A DNA stretch of 13,981 nt from WHTB01 sp050699035 (GCA_050699035.1 JBOHDE010000092.1:1-13981); one strand, 5' to 3'; counted from the first letter of the stretch, positions 1-6,346 are shown. Notes: generated by a model from the letters alone, not told the origin. Translations and numbers: made by a program.

Positions 1-2
1 TG

Positions 3-593
3 ATCTTGATGCACGCGCTGATGAACTGGTACCACCGCGAGCCCCGGGTCGTGCTCAAGGACACGCTGGCCTGGGACCCGGCCATCGGGATCATCCTGCA
101 CCGCCTCCCGGCCCGCTTCATCTCGCCCCACCCCGGCGAGCAGGGGGACGCGGTGGAGCAGCAGATCGCCGCACTGGCCACCGGCCTGGACGAGAACGAC
201 GGCTTCGTGATCTTCCCGGAGGGCGGCAACTTCACGCCGAGAAGGAGGCTGCGCGCGATCGAGTCACTGCGCCGGAAGGGTCACGAGCGGATGGCGCGGC
301 GAGCCGAAGGGCTGCGGCACGTGCTGGCACCCAGGCCGGGGGGCGTGCTGGCGGCGATGGGTGCGGCGCCGGAGGCGGACGTACTCATGGTGGCGCACAC
401 CGGTCTCGACCACATGCTCACGGTCGCCGACGTGTGGCGCGAACTGCCGATGGACAAGACCATCATCATGCAGTGGTGGCGCGTGCCCCGAGAGGAGATC
501 CCCTCGGGGCGCGAGGCCCAGATCGACTGGTTGTTCGGTTGGTGGGAGCAGATCGACCACTGGGTCGAGGAGCACCGTGAGGGCGTTGTCTAG
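3..593 (+). CDS. PlsC-like 1-acylglycerol-3-phosphate acyltransferase family protein, 5' end missing
   Basis: The reading frame is open to the left edge, so the N-terminus, including the catalytic HX4D motif of this family, lies outside the window. The visible 196 residues contain a block like acyltransferase motif II (RVVLKDTLAWDPAIG..., then HRLPARFISP) and a clear motif III, FVIFPEGGNFTP, which in PlsC-type enzymes contacts the glycerol-phosphate acceptor. A Pro-Gly block (APRPGG) fits motif IV. Family members transfer a fatty acyl group to lysophosphatidate, or a related lysolipid, at the inner membrane face. The C-terminus is Trp-rich (WLFGWWEQIDHWVEEH), which suits membrane association. 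The TAG stop at 591-593 overlaps the stop of the opposing gene. The family call is firm. The exact substrate cannot be told from the sequence. Confidence 0.8.
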   Translation: MLMHALMNWYHREPRVVLKDTLAWDPAIGIILHRLPARFISPHPGEQGDAVEQQIAALATGLDENDGFVIFPEGGNFTPRRRLRAIESLRRKGHERMARRAEGLRHVLAPRPGGVLAAMGAAPEADVLMVAHTGLDHMLTVADVWRELPMDKTIIMQWWRVPREEIPSGREAQIDWLFGWWEQIDHWVEEHREGVV

Positions 594-1246
594 GAGACGT
601 CCTTGTGCTCCAGGGGGTGGTCGGGGTCGGTCGGCGCGTGTGGCTCCTCGGCGGCATCGGCCAGCGCCTCGTCCGGTGCGGCCGCGCCGGCGTCGTCGGC
701 CCCTTCACCGGCCGCGTCGCCGGCCTGGTCACTGGCCTGGTCGCCGGCGGGAGCCGCCGGTGCCGCTGGTGCCGCCGGGTCGGGCACGGCCTGGGGCGTG
801 GAGTAGTCGCTCTGCCAGTCAGCGGCCGAGCCACCGCCCCCGGTGAGCTTCTTGACCACGAACGCCACCGCGGCACCGAGACCGAGCAGCATGACCAGCT
901 TGCGTAGACGGTGCTTCTTCTCCGCGGGCCGGTCGACGTCGCCCCTGAGCGCGGCGACGGTCGCCGTACCCCGGCGCCTGGCCTCCGCGCGGTACGGCTC
1001 GCTGGCCGCCGACGCCGCCGCGAGCGCGGCGCCGACCTGCGGTGCGATGGTGTGGTCGAACGTGTCGCGGGCACTGCCGGCGGCCGACTCGGCGGCCGGA
1101 ATGAGCTTCTCGTTGGCCTGGGTGCGGGCCTCGTCAACGTACGGCGCGAGCCGCTCCTTCGCGTCGTCGAGCACAGGCGCAACACGTTCCATCGCCTGCT
1201 CGGCGATCTCCTGTACGCGGCTACTACGGCTGCGGCTGCGGAGCAT
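590..1246 (-). CDS. DUF5324-like single-pass membrane protein of unknown function
   Basis: The protein has 218 residues. Residues 1-100 are an Ala-rich, charged, amphipathic helical region (repeats such as VAPVLDDAKERLAPYVDEA) resembling a coiled or apolipoprotein-like helix. A basic stretch (EKKHRLRKLV, about 109-118) precedes one hydrophobic segment (about 117-132, ending VVKK). A long acidic, Ala/Pro/Asp-rich low-complexity tail (about 150-218) follows. This plan, and the phrase VAALRGDV before the membrane segment, resemble the actinobacterial DUF5324 proteins found next to ppiA in Streptomyces, as I recall them; no function is established. The ATG at 1246 has a strong Shine-Dalgarno (GAAAGGGGAC) just upstream. 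It is divergent from ppiA and converges on the acyltransferase gene with overlapping stops. Confidence 0.75.
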   Translation of the reverse strand: MLRSRSRSSRVQEIAEQAMERVAPVLDDAKERLAPYVDEARTQANEKLIPAAESAAGSARDTFDHTIAPQVGAALAAASAASEPYRAEARRRGTATVAALRGDVDRPAEKKHRLRKLVMLLGLGAAVAFVVKKLTGGGGSAADWQSDYSTPQAVPDPAAPAAPAAPAGDQASDQAGDAAGEGADDAGAAAPDEALADAAEEPHAPTDPDHPLEHKDVS

Positions 1247-1416
1247 GGTGTCCCCTTTCAGGTCAGTTGGTCGATTCTTCGTACATGTCTGCGTCCACCG
1301 TATCCGTGATGAGGTTTTTCTCCGCTCTTTGTGAGGGTGCCTCGTCCTGCGTGCGGGGAAACGTCGGTTGGGACGCCATGCGAGGATGGCGGCACCTCAA
1401 ACCGAAAGGCGAGAAC
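1247..1416. promoter_or_regulatory. Divergent intergenic region between the DUF5324-like gene and ppiA
   Basis: This 170-nt spacer must hold the promoters for both diverging genes. It is locally less GC-rich than the flanks, with a run of T around 1316-1320 and ATG/TAC-rich patches near 1280-1310. I see no clear -35/-10 pair, so no promoter element is assigned. The last part contains the ribosome-binding purines for ppiA (GAAAGGCGAG, about 1403-1412). Confidence 0.4.
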
Positions 1417-1941
1417 GTGGCCGACGACCTCTACGCGACCCTGAAGACCAATAAGGGTGACGTGGTGATCCAGCTGTTCCCGAACCACGCTCCGGAGACC
1501 GTCCGCAACTTCGTCGGACTGGCCGACGGCAGCAAGGAGTGGACCGATCCCGGCACCGGCGCCAAGCGCACCGACCGGTTCTACGACGGGCTCACCTTCC
1601 ATCGGGTCATCGACGGCTTCATGATCCAGGGCGGGTGTCCGCTGGGCACCGGCACCGGCGGGCCCGGGTACGAGTTCAAGGACGAGCCGCACCCTGAGCT
1701 CACCTTCGACCGGCCGTACCTCCTCGCGATGGCGAACGCCGGCCCCGGCACCAACGGCTCGCAGTTCTTCGTGACGCACCAGCCGACCACCTGGCTCAAC
1801 TTCAAGCACACCATCTTCGGTGAGGTCGCCGACGAGGCTTCGCGGAAGGTCATCGACACGATCGCGACCACGCCGACCGGCCCCGGCGACCGGCCGGTCG
1901 AGCCCGTCATCCTCGAGCGGGTCGACGTCGAGCAGCGCTGA
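1417..1941 (+). CDS. ppiA: Cyclophilin-type peptidyl-prolyl cis-trans isomerase (cytoplasmic)
   Basis: This 174-residue, single-domain cyclophilin catalyses cis-trans isomerisation of Xaa-Pro bonds in protein folding. It starts VADDLYATLKTNKGD, the usual N-terminus of actinobacterial PpiA, and has no signal peptide, so it should be cytoplasmic. The active site is intact: FHRVIDGFMIQGG (catalytic Arg63, Gln71), GTNGSQFFVT (about 111-120), Trp126 and the KHTIFGEV strand. The GTG at 1417 is chosen because family members begin there and a purine-rich ribosome-binding site precedes it. An in-frame ATG at 1378 would add 13 residues without family resemblance and is less likely. The rhomboid gene follows after 4 nt, so the two are probably co-transcribed. 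ppiA-rhomboid-crgA order is typical near oriC in actinobacteria. Confidence 0.95.
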   Translation: MADDLYATLKTNKGDVVIQLFPNHAPETVRNFVGLADGSKEWTDPGTGAKRTDRFYDGLTFHRVIDGFMIQGGCPLGTGTGGPGYEFKDEPHPELTFDRPYLLAMANAGPGTNGSQFFVTHQPTTWLNFKHTIFGEVADEASRKVIDTIATTPTGPGDRPVEPVILERVDVEQR

Positions 1942-1945
1942 CCCC

Positions 1946-2839
1946 ATGCAGTCCGTCGGCGGGGGTCCGCCAGCCGAAGAGCAACAGGTGCCGACCTGCA
2001 CCCGGCATCCGGACCGCGAGACCTACATCTCCTGCCAGCGGTGCGGTCGGCCGATCTGCCCGGAGTGCATGAACGAGGCGGCCGTCGGCTTCCAGTGCCC
2101 CGACTGTGTGGCCGAGGGGCGACGCGGTCAGCCGAAGGTTCGCACGGCGTACGGCGGCGGGATCCACGCGCGCGACACGGTCGTCACGATCTCGCTGATC
2201 GCCACCAACATCGCCGTGTTCGTGGCGATCCTCGCCACCGGCGGGTCGGCCAGCGACCTGGGCGAGGCGCTGTCGATGGTGAGCGGCGAGGTCCGGTTGT
2301 TCGGACTGCCGCCGGACGCCGGGGTCGTGCACGGCGAGTACTGGCGGATCCTGACCTCGGCCTTCGTGCACATCGAGACGTACCACCTGCTCTTCAACAT
2401 GGTCGCCATCGGCTTCATCGGCTCGGTCCTGGAGCGGTTGCTCGGCCGCTGGCGCTACCTGGCCCTGTACCTCGTCAGCTGCCTCGTCGCCGGGGCCACG
2501 GTCTACTGGCTGTCGCCTCCGGACGCGATGACCTACGGCGCGTCCGGCGGCGTGTTCGGACTGCTCGCCGCGGCGCTGGTGATCTTCCGCAAGCAGGGGT
2601 ACGACACGCAGTGGCTGCTGCTCCTGCTCGGCTTCAACCTGGTCCTGACCTTCACCCGCGGGTCGATCTCGTGGCAGGGCCACATCGGCGGGCTGGTCGG
2701 CGGGTTGGCGGTGGCCGCCGCGCTGGCGTACGCCCCGCGCGGGCGCCGCCGCGTCGTCCACGCCAGCGCGATCGTCGCGATCACCGTGGTGTCGCTGGCG
2801 CTGATCGCCATCCGTACCCTCGTTCTCGACGTCCCCTGA
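1946..2839 (+). CDS. Rhomboid family intramembrane serine protease with N-terminal zinc-binding module
   Basis: The protein has 297 residues. Residues 18-54 carry eight possible zinc ligands in CxxH...CxxC...CxxC...CxxC order (C18, H21, C30, C33, C38, C41, C51, C54), a B-box-like cross-brace. The rhomboid core follows, with about six membrane helices. It has the HLLFN helix (H147, N151), the ER...R loop after it, the nucleophile motif GASGG (Ser200) and the GHIGG helix with catalytic His246. All catalytic elements are present, so it should be an active protease that cuts transmembrane helices in the cytoplasmic membrane; its substrate is unknown. A last hydrophobic segment (about 272-292) ends the protein. 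The ATG at 1946 lies 4 nt after the ppiA stop but has a weak ribosome-binding site. The in-frame GTG at 1988 (residue 15), preceded by GAAGAG, is a real alternative and keeps all zinc ligands. Confidence 0.92.
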   Translation: MQSVGGGPPAEEQQVPTCTRHPDRETYISCQRCGRPICPECMNEAAVGFQCPDCVAEGRRGQPKVRTAYGGGIHARDTVVTISLIATNIAVFVAILATGGSASDLGEALSMVSGEVRLFGLPPDAGVVHGEYWRILTSAFVHIETYHLLFNMVAIGFIGSVLERLLGRWRYLALYLVSCLVAGATVYWLSPPDAMTYGASGGVFGLLAAALVIFRKQGYDTQWLLLLLGFNLVLTFTRGSISWQGHIGGLVGGLAVAAALAYAPRGRRRVVHASAIVAITVVSLALIAIRTLVLDVP

Positions 2840-2861
2840 CCCGACGTCACGGTCCCTTGCC

Positions 2862-2920
2862 TTTCCCGAACGTTCCCGCACCTGCAGGGATAGGGATGTC
2901 GGGTACGGGTGGGTCGCCGC
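2862..2920. repeat. Diverged copy of an intergenic element shared with 12168-12246
   Basis: This stretch, just after the rhomboid stop, resembles the interior of the inverted-repeat element near 12168-12246. Both share the identical 16-mer GTCGGGTACGGGTGGG (2898-2913 and 12219-12234) followed by GTCGCC. The preceding 31-nt block (tgcc...cctgcagg here, tgcc...cctgtagg there) aligns without gaps at 22 of 31 positions by my count. The flanking inverted arms of the other copy are not seen here. It is probably a decayed, non-coding mobile or palindromic element. The short reading frames crossing it look like chance. Confidence 0.5.
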
Positions 2921-2962
2921 GTGTGGCCGACCGCGAATGCATTCTGGAAACACGTATTCAGT

Positions 2963-3028
2963 TCGTTGACTGGCGCGTTGCGTAGGCCCGGTGTCCGGTT
3001 TGTCCCTACGGAACGCGCCAGTCGATGA
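2963..3028. repeat. Imperfect 24-bp inverted repeat (hairpin 1) after the rhomboid gene
   Basis: The arms 2963-2986 and 3005-3028 pair at 21 of 24 DNA positions, around the core GACTGGCGCGTT / AACGCGCCAGTC, with an 18-nt loop. In RNA from the + strand, two of the three mismatches become G-U pairs, which leaves a single G-G mismatch. No T-run follows, so a classical intrinsic terminator is not indicated. It lies 124 nt after the rhomboid stop, between convergent genes, and could act as a U-less terminator, an mRNA 3'-end stabiliser or part of a repeat. Confidence 0.6.
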
Positions 3029-3075
3029 AGTGGGTGCCTGTCCCGCAGATCGCGCACCTACGTCGCGACCACCGC

Positions 3076-3132
3076 CGTAACCGACGAGTTTGCTGTCAAT
3101 CGCGGCTGGCGACAGCAAACTCGTCGGTTACG
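3076..3132. terminator. Perfect 22-bp hairpin (hairpin 2), candidate bidirectional terminator
   Basis: The arms 3076-3097 and 3111-3132 are exact reverse complements over 22 bp (the left arm begins CGTAACCGACGAG, the right ends CGTCGGTTACG) around a 13-nt loop. The hairpin lies between two convergent genes, the rhomboid gene (+) and crgA (-). There it could stop transcription from both sides. No U-tract follows on either strand, so a terminator role rests on actinobacterial U-less hairpins and is an inference. It could instead be a protein-binding palindrome or a mobile repeat. Confidence 0.45.
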
Positions 3133-3180
3133 AACATGCGGGCGTGGCCGCACCGGCGGCCCTCCTCCAGACTGCTGGCG

Positions 3181-3297
3181 GTTGTCCACAGGAGTTATCC
3201 CCAGTGTGGAGAACTACACCGGTGTAATCACAGCTGTGGAGCGCTCGGTGGACAACCCTCGACGCACCGAGGCCCGCCGTCCACAGCTGTGGACAAC
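3181..3297. promoter_or_regulatory. Cluster of DnaA-box-like 9-mers
   Basis: Two exact copies of the actinobacterial DnaA box TTGTCCACA face each other at the ends of this 117-nt stretch: 3182-3190 (+) and 3288-3296 (-). Between them are near matches: TTATCCCCA (3195-3203, +), TTCTCCACA (3205-3213, -), TTGTCCACC (3247-3255, -) and CCGTCCACA (3277-3285, +). A weaker TCCACA core lies at 3235-3243 (-). The last two boxes form a perfect 16-bp palindrome (3279-3294). Two further palindromes, TACACCGGTGTA (3215-3226) and CACAGCTGTG (3229-3238), lie in the middle. The stretch is poorer in GC than its surroundings and has no gene. Box density like this is seen at oriC and at DnaA-titrating or regulatory loci. 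The standard oriC lies between dnaA and dnaN, which are not in the window. Confidence 0.6.
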
Positions 3298-3319
3298 GGG
3301 CCTGGTCAGCGGTCGGCGG

Positions 3320-3592
3320 CTACTCCCACTTCATCGCGGTGAGCAGGCCGAGCAGGATGGCACCCATCCCGATCATCAGGTTCCAGTCGCCGAACTTGCG
3401 CATCCCGGGGACGTCGGCGCCGGCCAGGTAGTAGACGACGATCCAGGCGAGGCCGAGCAGCAGGAGCGTGCACATCGTCGGCACCACCCAGCGGCCCGAG
3501 CCGACCTTCGCCGGGGTGCTGGCGGTCGTGCCGCCGCCCGCGGACGACGAGGTCTTGCGCTTCTTCTTCTTGCGTAGGCGGGACTCCGGCAC
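3320..3592 (-). CDS. crgA: Cell division protein CrgA
   Basis: This is a 90-residue, two-helix membrane protein. The basic cytoplasmic N-terminus (PESRLRKKKKRK) is the CrgA signature. A short low-complexity linker leads to TM1 (about 37-57) and TM2 (about 70-86), and the protein ends AMKWE as family members do. CrgA sits at the septum and helps recruit or stabilise divisome proteins such as FtsI/PBPs and CwsA in mycobacteria; in Streptomyces it affects FtsZ ring formation. The GTG at 3592 is chosen because the family starts at this point and GAGGAG lies 8 nt upstream. Longer upstream frames add sequence without resemblance. It is divergent from the DUF881 gene by 100 nt. Confidence 0.95.
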   Translation of the reverse strand: MPESRLRKKKKRKTSSSAGGGTTASTPAKVGSGRWVVPTMCTLLLLGLAWIVVYYLAGADVPGMRKFGDWNLMIGMGAILLGLLTAMKWE

Positions 3593-3692
3593 GGCACAGG
3601 CTCCTCGGATCAAGCGGGTTGGCGTGTCGGCTAGCGTAGTCGTTGACCGTACGCGCGGTCGCCACCACCTCGATGCACGGAGCACCCCCGCA
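3593..3692. promoter_or_regulatory. Divergent promoter region crgA / DUF881 gene
   Basis: This 100-nt region must initiate transcription both ways. A minus-strand TACGCT (reverse complement of 3633-3638) fits the actinobacterial -10 pattern TAnnnT for crgA. A plus-strand TAGCGT (3632-3637) fits the same pattern. Neither has a convincing -35 box, so this is a weak suggestion only. The crgA ribosome-binding site is at its left end. Confidence 0.3.
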
Positions 3693-4508
3693 ATGCAGGA
3701 CACCACGAGCCAGCAGCCGGACCGGCAGCCGGACCTGCGCACCCGCGTCATCGGTTGGCTGGCCCACGGCTCGCGCTGGGGCACTCAGGGTCAGCCGAAG
3801 CTGCTGTGGCGGGTGGTGGTGCCGCTGGTGTTCGGGTTCGCCGGCTTCCTGTTCGTCACCAGCGCCGAGAGCGCCGAGGGCGACGACCTGCGGCCCGACC
3901 GCGAGACCGGCCTCACCAGCCTGGTCGAGGACGAACGCGACGGCATCGGCCGGATGCGCGCGCGGGCGTCGGCGCTGTCGGACGAGATCGAGCAGCTGAC
4001 CGCGTCCGTCGACGACGCCGAGCTGAACGAGCTGAACGAGCAGCTCGCTGAGCTGCGCACCCACGCGGGCCTGGTCGAGCTGCGGGGGCCTGGGGTCGAG
4101 ATCGTGCTGGACGACGCGCCGTACGACCAGCCGATCCCTCCGGGCCGCACCGCCAACGACCTGATCGTGCACCAACAGGACCTGCAGGCGGTGGTCAACG
4201 CGCTCTGGGACGGTGGCGCCGAGGGAGTCACGTTGCAGGGCCAGCGCATCGTGTCGACGACCGGCATCAAGTGTCACGGCAACACCGTCGTGCTGGAGGG
4301 CGTGCCGTACGCGCCGCCGTACCGGATCGTCGCGGTCGGCGACGTCACCGGGCTGATGACGGCGATCACCACGTCGCAGTACATCCAGATCTACAAGCAG
4401 TACACCGAGCCGCCGATCAACATCGGCTACAGCCAGGACGTGCTGGCCGACGTCACCCTCCCGGCGTACGACGGAGCGCTCGGCCTGGAGTACGCGCGTA
4501 CGAGCTAG
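3693..4508 (+). CDS. DUF881 family membrane-anchored protein
   Basis: The protein has 271 residues. A short cytoplasmic N-terminus is followed by one membrane segment (about 38-56), then an extracellular region that begins with a charged coiled coil (about 76-122, ELNELNEQLAELR). A globular DUF881 domain follows, with its usual motifs GPGVEIVLDD (about 132-141), NDLIVHQQDLQAVVNALWDGGAEG (about 155-178) and TTGIKCHGNTVVLEG. Actinobacterial DUF881 proteins are consistently next to crgA and the pknB cluster; the biochemical role is not established. The arrangement is bitopic with a coiled coil, reminiscent of divisome proteins such as FtsL/DivIC, but that likeness is only structural. The start ATG has ACGGAG upstream. 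It converges on pknB with a 5-nt gap. Confidence 0.88.
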   Translation: MQDTTSQQPDRQPDLRTRVIGWLAHGSRWGTQGQPKLLWRVVVPLVFGFAGFLFVTSAESAEGDDLRPDRETGLTSLVEDERDGIGRMRARASALSDEIEQLTASVDDAELNELNEQLAELRTHAGLVELRGPGVEIVLDDAPYDQPIPPGRTANDLIVHQQDLQAVVNALWDGGAEGVTLQGQRIVSTTGIKCHGNTVVLEGVPYAPPYRIVAVGDVTGLMTAITTSQYIQIYKQYTEPPINIGYSQDVLADVTLPAYDGALGLEYARTS

Positions 4509-4513
4509 CTCAG

Positions 4514-6325
4514 CTACGGGCGGTTGGTCGGCGTCGGGTCGAAGATGCCGCCGTCGGTCGGTGTCTCCGTCGGTTCGGTCGGCTCGTCGGTCGGTGTCTC
4601 CGTCGGTTCGGTCGGCTCGTCGGTCGGGGTCTCGCTGTCCTCCGGCTTGGTGGACACCGTGATGATGACGGTGTCGCCGGGCTGCACCTGCTCACCGGCG
4701 TCCGGTGTCTGCGACGTCACGATCCCGGCGTCCTCGTCGGAGCCCGGGTCGTCGACGACCTGCACCTGGAGGTCGACCCGTTCGAGCTTGCGCTTGGCCA
4801 GCTCCTCGGTGTTGCCGACAACGTCGGGGACCTCGAGCGGTCCCTCCGAGATGGTGAGCGTCACCGTCTGGCCCACCCGCAGCCGGGAACCCGCCTCCGG
4901 ATCCATCTCGACGACCTGGTTCTTCTCGTCGCCACCGGGCTGCTTCTTGGTGTCGACCTTCAGGCCCAGATCCTCCAGCTCCGTGGTGGCCGCATCGATG
5001 TCGTCGCCGACGACGTTGGGCACCTCCACCTGCTTGCGGCCACTGGACACGACGATGTCGACGGCCTCGCCCTCGTCGAGGGCGACCTCCGGGTCGGGAT
5101 CCTGGGAGATGACCAGGCCCTGCTCGACATCGTTGCTGGCCTGCGGGGTGACCTTGCCGATCTGCAGGTTGACCGCCTCGAGCTTGTCACGTGCCTCGGC
5201 CTCGGTGAGCCCGGTGAGGGTCGGCACGGTGGCCTTCGGCGTCGCCTCGGTGCCGTCGAGCCACTTCGGCACCAGCCACCCGAGCAGCGCGAAGATCGCG
5301 ACCACCGCCAGCACCAGCAGGGCGTAGAGCCAGCCGCGCCCGCGTCGTGGCTCGTCGTCGCGGTACGCGGTCTCGTCCGCCAGGTCGTCGGTCATCGGCA
5401 GCACCGGCGGGTTGTCGGCCGCAGGCAGGACCGCCGGGGCGTTGACCTGCTGCCCGGCGAGCGCACGCTCGATGTCGGCCCTCATCTCGGCGGCGCTCTG
5501 GTAGCGCTCGGTCGTCGACTTGGCGAGCGACTTGGCGGCGATCGCGTCCAGCTCGGGAGCGAGCTCGGGGTCGATGCTCGACGGTGCCGGCGCCTCCTCC
5601 CGCACGTGCTGGTACGCCACGGAGACCGGACTGTCGCCGACGAACGGTGGCCGACCGGTCAGCAGCTCGTACAGCAGGCAGCCGGTGGAGTAGATATCAC
5701 TGCGGGCGTCCACCTGCTCGCCGCGAGCCTGCTCCGGAGAGAGGTACTGCGCCGTGCCGACGACAGCCGCGGTCTGGGTCATCGCCGACGAGGAGTCGGC
5801 GATGGCCCGGGCGATGCCGAAGTCCATCACCTTCACGTCGCCGTTCGGGGTGAGCATGACGTTGGCCGGTTTGATGTCGCGGTGGATGATGCCGGCGCGG
5901 TGGCTGTAGTCGAGCGCGGCCAGCACGCCGGCGGTGATCTCAAGGGCCCGCTCAGGCAGGATCTTGCGACCTTCGCGCAGGATCTCGCGCAGCGTGCGGC
6001 CCTCCACCTGCTCCATCACGATGTACGGGACCCGCAGGCCGGTGCCGTCGCCGGAGTCCTCGTCACCGGTGTCGTACACGGCGACGATGGCCGGGTGGTT
6101 GAGCGACGCGGCCGACTGGGCCTCGCGACGGAACCGTGCCTGGAAGGTCGGGTCGCTGGCCAGGTCGGCGCGCAGCAGCTTGACCGCGACCCGGCGGCCG
6201 AGCCGCAGGTCCTTGCCTGCACGCACCTCGGCCATGCCGCCACGACCCAGCAGCCCCCACAGCTCGTAGCGTCCGCCGACCTGCTCGTACGTCTGGTCGC
6301 CGCCGTTCGGTGGCTCAGTCGTCAT
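4514..6325 (-). CDS. pknB: PASTA-domain serine/threonine protein kinase PknB
   Basis: The protein has 603 residues. The kinase domain (about 20-290) is complete: Gly loop LLGRGGMAEV, Lys49, HRDIKPAN (catalytic Asp150), DFG (168-170). The activation loop TQTAAVVGTAQYLSPEQA has Thr183 and Thr185, matching the autophosphorylated threonines of mycobacterial PknB. A juxtamembrane linker and one transmembrane helix (about 332-352) follow. Three PASTA domains (about 366-429, 434-494, 498-559) would bind muropeptides/lipid II outside the cell. The C-terminus (560-603) is an acidic Thr/Pro tail with two exact 11-residue repeats. PknB coordinates peptidoglycan synthesis and division. It is the last gene of the operon, 21 nt after pbpA, with GAGGG before its ATG. 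It is the only kinase in the cluster. Confidence 0.96.
   Translation of the reverse strand: MTTEPPNGGDQTYEQVGGRYELWGLLGRGGMAEVRAGKDLRLGRRVAVKLLRADLASDPTFQARFRREAQSAASLNHPAIVAVYDTGDEDSGDGTGLRVPYIVMEQVEGRTLREILREGRKILPERALEITAGVLAALDYSHRAGIIHRDIKPANVMLTPNGDVKVMDFGIARAIADSSSAMTQTAAVVGTAQYLSPEQARGEQVDARSDIYSTGCLLYELLTGRPPFVGDSPVSVAYQHVREEAPAPSSIDPELAPELDAIAAKSLAKSTTERYQSAAEMRADIERALAGQQVNAPAVLPAADNPPVLPMTDDLADETAYRDDEPRRGRGWLYALLVLAVVAIFALLGWLVPKWLDGTEATPKATVPTLTGLTEAEARDKLEAVNLQIGKVTPQASNDVEQGLVISQDPDPEVALDEGEAVDIVVSSGRKQVEVPNVVGDDIDAATTELEDLGLKVDTKKQPGGDEKNQVVEMDPEAGSRLRVGQTVTLTISEGPLEVPDVVGNTEELAKRKLERVDLQVQVVDDPGSDEDAGIVTSQTPDAGEQVQPGDTVIITVSTKPEDSETPTDEPTEPTETPTDEPTEPTETPTDGGIFDPTPTNRP
4552..4625. 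repeat. 33-nt tandem repeat in the 3' end of pknB
   Basis: Two identical 33-nt units (4560-4592 and 4593-4625), plus a partial unit on the left (4552-4559), encode the repeated peptide TETPTDEPTEP near the PknB C-terminus. A degenerate third copy follows after 4625. Because the unit is a multiple of three, copy-number change would keep the frame and alter only the tail length. Confidence 0.85.
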
Positions 6326-6346
6326 CGTCAGCCCTCGTCCTCGACC

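Larger units (their letters stand above)
2840..3319. other. 480-nt gene-free spacer between rhomboid and crgA
   Basis: This convergent intergenic stretch has no convincing coding region; the overlapping short frames lack family resemblance and ribosome-binding sites. From left to right it holds the diverged intergenic element (about 2862-2920), hairpin 1 (2963-3028), hairpin 2 (3076-3132), a GC-rich patch (about 3133-3180) and the DnaA-box cluster (3181-3297). The crgA stop follows. Confidence 0.7.

Noticed and set aside
1267..1416. N-terminal extension of ppiA from upstream starts at 1267 or 1378.
   Set aside because: The extension shows no cyclophilin similarity and includes promoter DNA. 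The GTG at 1417 has a ribosome-binding site and fits the family N-terminus.
2840..3118. Extensions of minus-strand frames over the rhomboid gene and its downstream spacer.
   Set aside because: They are antisense to a motif-complete rhomboid protein and pass through hairpins and repeats. There is no sign of a real gene.
3181..3297. Calling the DnaA-box cluster the chromosomal oriC.
   Set aside because: Neither dnaA nor dnaN is in the window, there is no clear AT-rich unwinding region, and actinobacterial oriC is normally larger and lies between those genes. Only a DnaA-box cluster is supported.
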